NCBI GenBank assembly: GCA_905250115.1
Contig: CAJNOI010000236.1
Coordinates: 1 to 64,000 of the forward strand
Length of the DNA: 64,000 nt
From: Adineta steineri
Lineage: Eukaryota > Rotifera > Eurotatoria > Adinetida > Adinetidae
Reading direction: 5' to 3'
Shown here: positions 34,540 to 46,500 of the stretch, in pieces
Layout: each line of letters begins with the position of its first letter
Numbering within the stretch: position 1 is the first letter of the stretch
Notes under the pieces: model-generated
What the model saw: the letters and a program-made list of their open reading frames with translations, nothing else
What the model was told of the DNA's origin: nothing
Databases searched by the model: none
Made by a program: the position numbers and the translations under genes

Positions 34540-37500
34540 ATGGCCGCTCGAACCCGAGCGTCTTTTACTGATGATGACTCGATTTGCGACCACTCACCTT
34601 TAGAAATGGTCCGCATCAATATACCACAAACTACTTTTTCTACCTCTCATACTGACACAGATGATCAAACACCATTGGATGATTCAATTGGTACACTTGG
34701 TAGTAGTGGATTAACTCAAAATGATTTTCTTTTAAATAATAATAATAATACAAATTCCATTGAAGGAATCAATCGAGAATATGAAATTCCTAATTATTTT
34801 ACATATAAAAAAGTAATTTAAATTTTTAGTATAAAATACAAAATTAATTCTTTGCATATAGATCGAAGGATTGCTTGAAAGAATGCAAGATGAAAATACT
34901 GGTTTACCAATAAAATCTGTCAAAAGTTTTATGTCAAAAATTCCGAGTGTTTTTGCTGGTGGAGATTTAATACAATGGATTTTAAAGACACTTGATGTTG
35001 ATGATACATGTAAAAATATACATTTCTTGTAAAATTAAACTAATTTATGTTATTTTTATTCAGCCGATGCTCTCCATCTAGCTAATCTCATGTCATCTTG
35101 TGGTTATGTAAGATTAATATATTTATATTATTCAAGTTAGAAAAAAAAACATTATTTGACTTTAGATTTTACCTATTGAAGATCATGTATTAACTTTAAA
35201 AAATGATGGTACTTTCTATCGATTTCAAGTAAATATATCGATATTCAGAAACAAAAAACATTATTTTCTGTATTTTTCAGACGCCTTACTTCTGGCCATC
35301 GAATCATGGTGAACCTGATAATATTGATTATGGTATGATTAATTTTCATTTCTTTTTTATCATATTTAATTTATTTTCTCCAGAATTAAAGATGATCTAT
35401 TAAATTGTAAAACGAGGTAGAAAACTTTGCTACTACTAAGACTAACCTATAATACTAATTCGACTAATTCTTGTATATAAACATATTTAATAATTTTATT
35501 TAGCTGTATATCTGTGTAAACGAACAATGCAGAATAAAACTCGATTGGAATTAGCTGATTATGAAGCAGAAAATTTAGCACGACTTCAAAAATTATTTGC
35601 TCGTAAATGGGAATTTATTTATATGCAAGCTGAAGCACAAATCAAGTAAATATAAATATATTAAATTTGAATTGAATTTATTTTTGGCATTTTTTTAGAG
35701 TTGATAAAAAACGTGATAAAGTTGAACGAAATGTTCTCGATTCTCAAGAACGAGCATTTTGGGATGTTTATCGACCCGCACCTGGTTGTGTTAATATGAC
35801 TGAGCAAGATATAAAAAAATTAAAACGACGAAAAGCACCTTTTTTAACATCATTTTCATTAACAAATGCTCAGAGAAAATCATCAACAACATCAGCATCA
35901 AATACAGCACCAGCATCTGCATTAGCATTTGCTGCAAATAAAAATCTAATGACTATGACAGTTGGATTACTTGCAGCAGGACCTACAGTTTCACCAAATC
36001 GATCATCACATACATCATTAAATCGTACAGCAATATTATCTGAAGGTGATGAAACAGCATTAATCGATCAGTTGGTTCATGAAATTGACTTTCTCAAACA
36101 TCGTATTGATAGACGATGTTTAAAAACATCGAAAGTTTGCGAAAGTTATGTTTCATACTTTGAACAATATGCTGAATTTGATCCATTTCTAACATCATGT
36201 GAACCATCAAATCCATGTAAGTATTCTTTTTATAGAAAGTTAATGATAAAAATAATGTATTTTTATAACCTTATAATTAAAATTCTTAACTTTTTCTTAT
36301 CAAAAACATTTCACAGAAGGACGTCTAGAATAAGATCAAATTCTTTTGTAATTTGATCATTGAAGGTTTATTTTGTTTAAATTACTGTCTTATTTATAAT
36401 TACTAGAACAAAAAAAGTGAAATCGAAGACATTTTGATAAGAAATAAATTTTCTTATTTTTTTAGGGATAACTGATTCAACTGATTTATGGGAATTAGAA
36501 AAAATGGGTAATGCAAAAGAAATTTCCTCACGACGTGTTAAACGATGGGGTTTTTCAATCAATGAATTGCTTAAAGATCCAATTGGTCGTGATCATTTCT
36601 GGAAATTTCTTGATAAAGAATATTCAGGAGAAAATCTAAGATTTTATGAAGCATGTATTCATTTACGTTGTCATACTCCACAACAAGACGTCCATAATCG
36701 AGTACATGAAATTTACAATGAGTTTCTTTCACCAGGTAGATAAATTTTTGTCTTTAAAAAATATAACACATGTATATCTAGGTGCCTATTATTCAATAAA
36801 TATCGATCAACGTGTCATGAATTTAACCAAACATAATATGACTCATTTGCCTAGTCGTTATACATTTGACGAAGCTCAGGTTTGATTTATAATTTTTTGT
36901 TTTTTATTTTGTAAAATTAATTTTCTTAGGATCATATCTTTAATCTAATGAATCGTGATACATATGCACGATTTTTACGTTCAGAAGCTTATAAAGAATT
37001 ATTATTAGGTGGAAAAAAGAAGGTAAGTAATGAATTCGAGATAAGCAAAATAGATTTTATTCTAATTTTACTCTTAAAAGAAACAAAATAATTGAGATAT
37101 ATTCGTTGTTTCTCCATGTTTTTTTTCTACTTTTTTATTTTGGGCAAGCATATGTAAAAATGCACATACATACATCCATACACACACACAACCATTTCAA
37201 AAATAAAGGATGGGTGTGATGGTGATGGTAGTAGTCTTTAGTAACTCTTGTAAAACTCTTCTGGGAATATGGCTCCTTCTTTTTTTCTCTTCTTTGTTTG
37301 TTGTTGCTATTGTTTTGTTTTTAGTTATCAAAAAAATATTAATATATAAAAAAAGACATTGCGCGGATATATACTAGTAATAAAATATTCACAATTATAT
37401 TTATATACATATATATATACACATATTTATTATCTCATTTTACTCTTTGCCTGCATAAACCTTTTTTTATTACCTCCTTTTGCACATTATCACAGTAGAT

Positions 37501-37923
37501 CTTTTGATTTTCGCATCTTAAAAAAAAACAATTGATTACATTCAATATACACGTTTGTTGTATAATGTCTTGAACCTTAAAATATCTTTTTTATTACACA
37601 TATTCAATTGCTTGAATGAAATCTATATGTTTGTTATCTCTTATATAAATTATCACAACTTGTATGTCTTTTGTTTTGTTTGTCTGCTTTTCTTACATAA
37701 TCTAGTTAATTTATCTTAATCTAGTGATTACTTATACTTTAATTTGTTTATTTTTATTTGAATAAATATCTAATATTTCGTTTCATTTCAGGCTCCTTCA
37801 CTTAAACATGGTCGACTTTCAATTGTTGTACGAGCTCCATTAGATAATGTATCAATGGGTGGAAGTAGCAGTATTATTAGTGGAATTAATGAACGACATT
37901 TATTGGGAGTTAATTCTCGTTAA
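34540..37923 (+). CDS. RGS7: R7-family regulator of G-protein signalling (DEP-GGL-RGS)
   Basis: GTPase-accelerating protein for Gi/o alpha subunits, obligately bound to Gbeta5 in the R7 group (RGS6/7/9/11). Domains in order: a Ser/Thr-rich N-terminus ([20 protein letters not shown]); a DEP domain ([70 protein letters not shown]); the helical R7 extension ([36 protein letters not shown]); a GGL segment with [14 protein letters not shown] and [15 protein letters not shown]; then the RGS box ([47 protein letters not shown]-like [47 protein letters not shown]). The last intron (37024-37791) is long for this locus. The exact paralogue (6, 7, 9 or 11) is not decided. Confidence 0.93.
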
Positions 37924-38650
37924 AAGAAAAAAAATACTTGATTTGTTTTTGAATACTCATCTTAATTCTAGTCACGACACAAAAACAAAACAAAACAAAA
38001 ATCTTTTTTTTTCGTATTTTATGTATATGTGTGTGTGCGCGTGTGTAATTTACTCTTATCGCATATCTTATACCTGTGTATTTTCATTAGCTGATTGTCA
38101 TACATTTTAGTTCTCTCATCATCATCATCATTGATAAATAATAAATTCTTGCATAGTGATATGCAAGATAGATTATCCAGCTGCTTTCGTTGTTCGATTA
38201 TGACACAATTTGATACACCGGATAGAACTGTGTGCGAAAAGCCTTGTTTCACGCCTAATCAGCATCACATCAATTTTCGAGAAATAGAAAAACGAAGAAA
38301 AATCTATTCGATTGTCAATATTAATAAGAATATCAGGATAGTTATGGATGAGAAAAAATCTGCTCACTAGTAGAACAGATTTCCCAACAGCACGCAGCTT
38401 GTACTATTATCGTCAACACTTGAATGTGAACAAAACGATAGAGAAAGAAAGAGAGAGAAAGAATCAATTTAGCAGATATATTCCTTACATTTTCTCTTTC
38501 AATTATTCGCTAATATAGAAAAGTGAATAATCACTCTCTATCTCTCTTTCATTGATATAACCATCAAGAGCAATCAGCAAGAAATCATTTGAATAGAAAT
38601 AAGAAAGTTGATTACTTGAAATATCTTATTATTATTCGAAGAAGAAAAAA
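37924..38650. other. Intergenic
   Basis: 3' flank of the RGS gene with T-rich and GT-rich stretches (38027-38046). Overlapping ORFs on both strands at 38019-38370 look non-coding. Leads into the small gene at 38651. Confidence 0.4.
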
Positions 38651-38884
38651 ATGATATTCAAAACAAGTACACCGAAAAAACGAACTTTAACACCATTACC
38701 ACGATCATCAACACCGAATCATTTTTATAATCTTATCACGAAAAAGATCAAAGACACTAATAATCGACCAGAGATTATAGGTGAAAATTGTTGTCGACCA
38801 GTAATAAAACTTGATTCACTTCTTTATCGTCCAAAAACTGAATGTTATCCTCATCAAAATGTTAAACAAACATGGGCGATCTAA
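38651..38884 (+). CDS. Small basic orphan protein with TSTPKKR motif, 77 aa
   Basis: ATG-started single-exon ORF: MIFKTSTPKKRTLTPLPRSS, then a middle with IGENCCRPVIKLDSLLYRP, ending VKQTWAI. Basic; no signal or membrane helix. Repeated AATAAA-type signals follow the stop (38944-38958). It shares a TSTPK(K)R block near its N-terminus with the next small gene 0.7 kb downstream, on the same strand, also single-exon. Ser/Thr-Pro-Lys sites could be CDK/MAPK targets, a guess. Family unknown. Confidence 0.5.
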   Translation: MIFKTSTPKKRTLTPLPRSSTPNHFYNLITKKIKDTNNRPEIIGENCCRPVIKLDSLLYRPKTECYPHQNVKQTWAI

Positions 38885-39521
38885 AACTTCTTTTTTTTCT
38901 TTATATTGTCATTCGCTTGTATTTTAGTTTCTCTTGATTCGAAAATAAATAAATAAATGTTAAACTAAAAAACTTGCAATATTATTTAAGTCAATTGAGT
39001 ATATGAATCGTTTTCTTAGTCTAAAGTTAAAAACAAGATAAATGCTTGATATATTAATGAATCGATTTCTTATTTACATGTGTTAAATATTTTTCTTCAC
39101 TTTTATATGTACCGCGTAATTGCTGTCTGCTCAATGTTTTAACTTTATTTGAGTGTATCGGATACGGCACGCGTCATTGTTTTGCTTTACAATTCACACC
39201 TACATTCAAACATAACATCATAAAAAATAATAAACTTTCTCTTTCTCTCTTTCTCTCTCTCTCTAGACATGCTTATCACAAAAAAAGGATTGATATGAAA
39301 TATTAATACTAATAATAAAAACTTAATCGTTAGTAAATAAAGTTCAAAGAGATGAGAAATGAATTCAAGTACCTTTCTTTTGAGTTTTATTTTCAATTGA
39401 ACTTATTGATATTTGTTTTATTTTCATTTTTATACTATCTGTCACCGTTTAACAGTTAGTTGTTAATGTTTACTCGATAAGGAGGAAGTCAATTTTCTCT
39501 TCTGCCCAATTAGTGCTAGTA
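38885..39521. other. Spacer between two small orphan genes
   Basis: Polyadenylation signals for the first gene at 38944-38958, a CT tract at 39235-39264, and a TATA box at the right end. Nothing else recognised. Confidence 0.4.
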
Positions 39522-39529
39522 TATAAATA
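39522..39529 (+). promoter_or_regulatory. TATA box of the 39616 gene
   Basis: TATAAATA 87 nt before the ATG at 39616, with pyrimidine-rich sequence (TTTTCTTCTTCTTC) between, as at a short-leader promoter. No splice acceptor is needed here. Confidence 0.45.
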
Positions 39530-39615
39530 CAATCCAAGCATTGTTTTCTTCTTCTTCTATATATATATATATCTTCTCTATTTGATATTATAACATCATT
39601 AAAGAAACAGAAAAA

Positions 39616-39987
39616 ATGATAAATATTGATGGATCGTCAATTCTTCCAAGTATTGATTCATTTCAATTTCATATACCATTAACATCAACACCAAAACGAT
39701 CGAATAAATCTTTAAATTCACAACCATTATCATCGACTTTATCAATGTCAAATGATTCGTATAAACAATTCGATTTATCAATTTCCGCAATAACATTAGT
39801 TCAAAAATCACCTGAATTATTCGATGAAAAACAATATCGTTCACATACTCATCGACGAAATCATCGACGTCCTTCGACAATTATTAAACGTATTGAATTA
39901 AAATATTTATTATATTCATCACGAGCAATGAAATATAATAAACAACGTCAATATACAAATACTGAAATGAAAATTTATGTTGTATAG
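39616..39987 (+). CDS. Basic orphan protein with TSTPKR motif, 123 aa
   Basis: ATG-started single-exon ORF: MINIDGSSILPSIDSFQFHI, then PLTSTPKRSNKSLNSQPLSS, a Ser-rich segment, the strongly basic SHTHRRNHRRPSTIIKRIEL and a tail ending EMKIYVV. Codon use is like neighbouring genes. A TATAAATA lies 87 nt upstream. The TSTPKR block resembles that of the gene at 38651, so the two may be diverged tandem duplicates. Function unknown; the His/Arg-rich tract would suit nucleic-acid binding, which is only a suggestion. Confidence 0.5.
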   Translation: MINIDGSSILPSIDSFQFHIPLTSTPKRSNKSLNSQPLSSTLSMSNDSYKQFDLSISAITLVQKSPELFDEKQYRSHTHRRNHRRPSTIIKRIELKYLLYSSRAMKYNKQRQYTNTEMKIYVV

Positions 39988-40122
39988 ACAAGAAAAAACT
40001 TGCAAATTATCTATTTTTATTTATTGTAAAAGTTAAGTCGTTTTTTCTTTTCTCAAATACATATATTCTTATACTAAAAAAAATTATTTATTCTCTTCGA
40101 ATGGAAACTATACATGAGCTTA
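39988..40122. other. 3' flank up to assembly gap
   Basis: AT-rich with no gene recognised. Confidence 0.4.
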
Positions 40123-40222
40123 NNNNNNNNNNNNNNNNNNNNNNNNNNNNNNNNNNNNNNNNNNNNNNNNNNNNNNNNNNNNNNNNNNNNNNNNNNNNNN
40201 NNNNNNNNNNNNNNNNNNNNNN
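40123..40222. other. Assembly gap (100 N)
   Basis: Exactly 100 undetermined bases, the usual arbitrary gap size. Sequence on the two sides may not be truly adjacent, or real sequence may be missing. Confidence 0.99.
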
Positions 40223-41838
40223 TTTTTTTTTTTTATGATTATTATCATCAATTACTTAAACTTACGTAAGATTTGATTATTGTAAATGTGTTCATATTTA
40301 TGATTCAAAAAATCTATGTTAAAATTGTTCTTTTATGTATCTACTATGTAAATGAAGTCGTCCGATAAAAATGTATAACTATTTTTCTAACATATTCTCT
40401 TCCGAAAAAACAAGAACAACAACAACATGAATGAGAAAGGTTAAGAAAAAGAGCTGTTGTTCGTTCTTGCATTCTTCTATTCAAACTAATTAAATTCCTG
40501 AAAAAGGAAAATAGAAAAATATCGAGTGCATGTCCGACCAGAAAAATAGAGAAAAACGAGAAGAATATAGTATTTTCTTTCTTTTACAGTTTTTTTTTAT
40601 TGTCATCTCAACATCTATTCATTCGAATAGATGAACGAACGTTCTCTCGAGACTATTCATAATAGGCAATTTATATATGTATATACACATATATATATAT
40701 ACAGCTTGATCTTTATTTTTTTAAATAAAAATCTAAATCTAGCTTAAGTAGTATTTATTTTCGTTTAAATCATGACTACAATTGATAATATTGACTGCAT
40801 GAATGACTTTTTGTTGGAAGAATCAAACCAACGCCAAGTAATGACTAAGATGATTCAATAATTTATGGTAATGTTTTATACAGCCGCAAGCTTTTTCTTG
40901 AATACAATAAAACAAACAAACAGATGAACAAAAAGAAGAAGAATACTCAGTCTCTTGTGATGATTTCGCATGAAAATAGTGTATAATATGAGACGTATGC
41001 ATTTGGTGTATCTAACCCAAAGAGAGATTAAACCGAGCACGCACTATACTCATCGTTTCAGATTGAATTAAAACGGCCACACAACACACGCGCGCACATA
41101 ATTACCACGTCTATAGAATGAGCTCGTCTACATATCTGCGCATATACTCTTCAATCCTTGTTGAACTACTAATATTTCGAAGCAGCAGAAAAAAAAGAGA
41201 AATTGGCATCATCGTTCTCTTTCATCTTCTCTTCTAGAGGAAAAATTATTTGAAACTAACACAATCACTATAAATGCTTTGTTCATGTCTGTAATATATA
41301 TACCTTTTTTTATTTCTCTTGTATTTTTTTTCTCGTTTATATATAGAAATAAAGTAATCATAGTCGGAATATAATGGTCTTCTCCTCTAGCTAAAATTGT
41401 TGCCTCTTCTTCTCCTTCTCCTTCTTCTCTTTCTTTACGTGCATTAGGCCTCTTACTGTTAACTTCTCAAGTATATAGTTTGGAGAGAAATAGAGAGAAA
41501 CTATGTCTACTAAAAGCAAAACGGAAGCTGAGCAATGCACTAACACATGAGCAAGTAAAGAAAAAAAAACAAGCAAACGACAATGAATGTTATGCACGCG
41601 GAAAATCAAACTACATACAAATGACAGACAAGCAGAAAATAGAAGAGGCGTACGCAATAATCCAACCATCTATCATCATCATCATATCAATATATAAATG
41701 AAAGAGACAAAAGAAATAAAAAAAAATTTGAATGAACGTCTGATTTTTCGATAAGGAATGTAAAACTTTTTTTAACTACAATCAATAACTATAGATTCAT
41801 TAAATTTGAAAAAAAACTTTTGATTATTATAAACTTAC
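40223..41838. other. Intergenic or unresolved intron
   Basis: If the minus-strand exon at 41839-42092 continues, its next exons should lie here or beyond the gap, but I found no acceptor followed by convincing coding sequence. ORFs at 41391-41701 on both strands overlap and look non-coding. Confidence 0.4.
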
Positions 41839-42092
41839 TCATAATAGACAATTGATTTATTAAGTAATGTTCGTATATCATCAGTAAGTAAACCACTTGA
41901 TGAAGTGAGTAATTCTTTTGCTTTTAAATGATATGTTAAACCTAAATAGTACAATGCTCGAGATTGATCTGATGAATCAAGAAACATTGATTGACATAAT
42001 AATTGTTGTTGTTGTAATTTTGTATTTGGTCGATTTTCTTTTTTCGAACCATTAGGATATTTACGAGCAAATCTTTTATGTAATGTAGACAT
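41839..42092 (-). CDS. First coding exon of an unidentified gene (TPR-like?)
   Basis: ATG at 42092 (MSTLHKRFARKYPNGSKKEN), a Gln run, then DQSRALYYLGLTYHLKAKEL and TLLNKSIVYYE, after which a good donor GA|GTAAGTTT (41837-41838) ends the exon. The RALYYLGLTYHLKAKEL pattern of small and aromatic residues looks like a tetratricopeptide helix pair, but one repeat is weak evidence. The remaining exons were not found before the assembly gap at 40123-40222, so the gene is probably truncated or misassembled here. Confidence 0.5.
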
Positions 42093-42650
42093 TATACAAA
42101 ATGTCTCCTATCTATAATAGAGTATCCTACTTTTCAGAACAAGGATATGTACGATACGTATGAAATATATAATAACCTTTTGTTTTCGTTCCAATGATGA
42201 ACAGTGCTTTGTTCAATTTAAATATTTAATAGCCAATCGTTAGATAAGATTATGTACTCCATCTACAATAGAAGAAAACGATATAGAATATATACACATG
42301 ATTTTCTATGCATTGTTTCGTTCGTATTAATTATTTAGTTATTGAATATTCAAAATAAACGTTTATTTAATAATTTTAGAAATACTTGAGATAGAAACAC
42401 TTCAACTAAAGGACAACAGTTAAGGATGTTTCCCTCTTAACAATATAAGTATCTATATACTTGGCCACCAATTTAAAAACTCTTCATTTTGTCTTTGTAT
42501 TTTAAATTAACAATTTATATTCTATTGGCAAAATATAATAAATTAAAAGATTTTCTATTGAAAACATCTAAACTCTGATGATTTCCTGTTTCTACTACTG
42601 ATAATTTAATATGGACGTATTCATAAAAGATGTTCAGGCGAAATCTTGAG
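42093..42650. other. Intergenic
   Basis: 5' flank of the partial gene. AT-rich, nothing recognised. Confidence 0.4.
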
Positions 42651-42757
42651 GTTGGGTATGGGCTTAGATGAGGGTCTGGGTCTGGTTTTGGGTGAAGAAA
42701 AGATGAAGCCGCATCCACGCCCACCCACCCACGCCCACATCCGCACCCACACCCACT
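42651..42757. repeat. G-rich/C-rich inverted repeat
   Basis: A G-rich arm (GGGTATGGG, GGGTCTGGGTCTGG, 42653-42692) is followed by a C-rich arm (CCCACCCACCCACGCCC, then CCCACACCCAC, 42719-42756). The arms are roughly complementary and could fold into a hairpin; the G-rich strand could also form a quadruplex. Composition stands out sharply from the AT-rich flanks. Less AT-rich sequence continues to about 42910. Confidence 0.6.
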
Positions 42758-43553
42758 CTTTATATCCCTTCTTCTGAACGTCCAAATTGCGAAAAATGCC
42801 AAAAACCTAAATTAGCGTCTGGACGTTCGTGCGTGGCTGACCACCTTCTCTTCCCCAGAAATGCCCGTTTTCCTCTGACGTCCCCCCTCTGTTTAGACGT
42901 CCTTTAGAGATGGCCTCTATTGACAATTCGATGGAAAAAGAAATGGCTAACTATTAAATATTCCGGAAATCGAAAATAGTTTTACTATATGCTTTTGTTG
43001 TGATAAAAGATGTTGTCATATAATAGAAAATAGTTCACATAAACAATTAATTGAGTTTTTCAAAAAATAAAATATTTGTTGACAAATAATCATATATATA
43101 TATATTGCCAATTGACGTTTATTTACATAGGAATTAACGAATAGAATTTAAATTCTAATTCATTCGAACAGTATTATACTACTTATAGACTAAAACAACA
43201 AATTCTCTTTTTCCAGAGAGATGGCAAATTCCGTTTCCGATTCCGCTTCAACAGAATATTAATATTGATTTTGACGTCATTATTTTTTTCTCATAAATTT
43301 TCAAAAAAAATATTAATTATATAAGTCTATTCTCTATTTTTTAACGTAAGATCTATTTATTTATTCTTTTTTTAGACAGGCTGTACATGCTCTTCAAGAG
43401 CAAAATTCATATAGAGACATAAAATAAAGACAAGAAATAAGAAAACACAATTAGATGAGACAAAATATAGATGAATTAATGTAATAATATCATAACAAAA
43501 GATCAATCTAAATATATAAAAATAAATTTTCTTTTCGAAGAAAAATGCTTTAA
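42758..43553. other. 3' flank of ECT2
   Basis: The left part (to ~42910) is relatively GC-rich with three GACGT-containing words; the rest is AT-rich. No gene recognised. Confidence 0.4.
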
Positions 43554-46500
43554 CTAACATTCTTGTATTGAATGCATAAATCTCGACGGTGATTGAGGAA
43601 AACTTCGTTCACTCGTAAATGAATCTTGTCGAGATGGTACACTTAAACGTTTCATTGAATTAAAATTATTATTATCTTTATCATTTAAATGTAATAATGA
43701 ACTATTTGATGTAAGCATCTTCTTTAAACGATTTTTTGATGATATTGGACTAAAGGAAAATGTTCGACTAAGACGATTCTTTGCTTTATATAAACCACTA
43801 AAATATATAGAAAGTTGTTTTTTTTTAAGTTTGAAGAAATATATATTTTCATACGTTCTTAATGCACTACCAACTGAATTTAATCCACTCGTTGTTGTTG
43901 CACTCATTGTTGAATGAGTTGATAATGTATCATTATCACTCATAAAATCTAATGATGAAAGTGGAGTAAATGCACCATTTTCTGGTCCAACATTTTCAAT
44001 AAGTGATGTCTAAAATAATGAATTATGGAATTATTTTATTTTCATATTATTTGTTTTTTTACTTTATCAAGAAGACAACGTTCTTCTGCAATGGCTTTAG
44101 CTAAATGTTGTAAAACTTCTGTTTTACTTGTTTGATTTACACTAGCTATAGTCGATAAGGATGTTAATGATGTCATAGAATCGGTTAAATGTGAACGTGA
44201 TATTGACATATTATTATCAGCTACACGAAATATTAATTGACGTGCTTGACCATCGATTGAACAAAGCATACCGAACTGTTCATTTTCTAGAAAAACAATA
44301 ATATGCATATATATCTAAATTTTTTGATTTTTTACCATCACATGTTGATGAAGCTATATCATATAGACTACGTATATCACTAAGTTGAATTAATGCCACA
44401 TGTTTATAGGATTTTGTTGATTTAACAACTGGTGTTTTCCATGTATTAACGCGTAGTTTTGTGATCTAAATTAACAGATTTTATTAAATCTTCATAGTTT
44501 CGTTATATCAAAAAGCTCTATTTCATAATTAAATTTATAGATTAATCATAATTATTGAAAATTTTTCCACCGGTTCTCAAGCTGCAGACTCATTTTTTTG
44601 TAACTTAAAACCAAAAAAACTGTCATGCCGCAATCTAGATTGCGTCGTGTCCAAGGTCGACTATGTCTTTTTTTAAAATTATTCTGCATCACACAGTTCT
44701 ATCCTAAGTCTATGGCAATATAGAATTAAGTCATATTTACTTCGATACAATCGGAGAAAAGGAAAAGTGTTAGATGAGTTCGTTTTCCAGTTAATTCTTG
44801 TGAGAGTTCAATTAGATTAAATTTTTGTAAATAATCTCGATGTGCTGCAAGTAATTCTGGCTAAAAATAACAAAGAATTTTCTTAATGAAAAACAAAAAA
44901 TGACTTCAATGATCTTACTGGACAATTATCAATACTATTAACAATACTAAATAATGAAAGATGTTTCTCTGTTTTTCCTCGTTCTTCATTTAATTTTTTT
45001 GCAACTTCACGTAATTTATCAATAGCATTTGTTAATTGTTGATGATTTACATGTGTTATTGGTGTATATTTAAGTAAACGTTCTAAAAGCAATAGAACAC
45101 TTGGTAAACGTTGAATTGGTCGAATCATTAAATCAGCTAAGTGTTGTTTGCCTAATTCTGATTTATGTTCACAGATCTATTTATTTAAATGTATAATATT
45201 GAAAAAACAAAATCTAATATATAGAAATATTACTTTAAGATAAGCATAAAAACGCGAATTGCTTTTCTCAAGTGAATGTATTGCTTGAATAGTTTTATCA
45301 TAAAATTTTGTATATGGTTGATAAACACGTAAAAGTTCGGCTGCCTAAAAATTTTCATACATAGGGATACATATGTTTCTTATTCACTTACATTAGCTAA
45401 GAAAACTGAACCAATACAAGTATCTTCATTAAGTGCTCGATCGAGTTGTTCAGCAATTGTCAAATGTAGATGATAGATTTCTTCTATATTACCAAATATT
45501 TGTGTACTTTCAACTTTTGTTAATATGGGTCCATTTCGACGATCATCTTTTTCCATTTCTGTTTTGAAAAACTGAAAAAAAAACAAAAAATTTCATTTAA
45601 TTTTTGATCTTCTCTCTTATAAATACTAACTTTAATTATATTGGATAACATAGTAACATAATTTCGTTCTGTTTCTCGAATTTCCATACCAATTAAATAT
45701 TTATTATCTTTTTTTATATTTGGTGTTTTTTGTTGTTTTTCATATGTATCTACTATCATATCATCATCAAGACCATTCTCATTTTCATTACTACTATTAA
45801 AACGTTTTGTATTTGGTGTAATATTAATTTCTGTATTCGAATTTGATTCTTTTCGTCGTTTACGTTTAACAGATGTTGTTGTATTATGTTGATGAATATA
45901 ATTGGAATCATTTATTGATGTTGATAATGGTGATAGAGTTGATAATGAAAGTAATGTTGAACGTGGTGAATCAGGTGTTGTTGTTTCATTCATACCTGGT
46001 AATTTTATTGAATAACTTGATTCATCTGCTTTACCCATTAAACATAAACATTCCCAAAACCACTGTAAAAAAAGAAAATAGTATTTAAATATAAAAATTT
46101 ATATTAAATTTACTTGAACATTAACAATATGTTGACGATGTTTTCGTTTATATGATGGATAAGCGGAAAGAAAAATATTCGCATCCATTCCATTGTAAAA
46201 CACAATATGTGTTGCATCAGATATTTCATTTGTAGTATATCCACCTAAATTATAGAATATATCAAATAGGACAAAGTTATTTTTTATCAATTTACTCATT
46301 GAATATTCTACACAATAAAGATAAGATTTTCGTATGAAGGAAGAAATGCTTCTACACTTAGGATTGAAGGTATGAGAGTGTTATAAAAATTTCTTTGACA
46401 TCATTAAGATCAAATCTAATGATAAAGAAAACCTTGAACAGTCAGAAATAGGCCATGGCATTGGATTCTATAACCCAATCTCATTGAAACCATAGTAAGA

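Noticed and set aside
44630-44643. Palindrome GCAATCTAGATTGC in an ECT2 intron
   Set aside because: Isolated 14-bp palindrome without terminal repeats or flanking duplication; too short to call an element.
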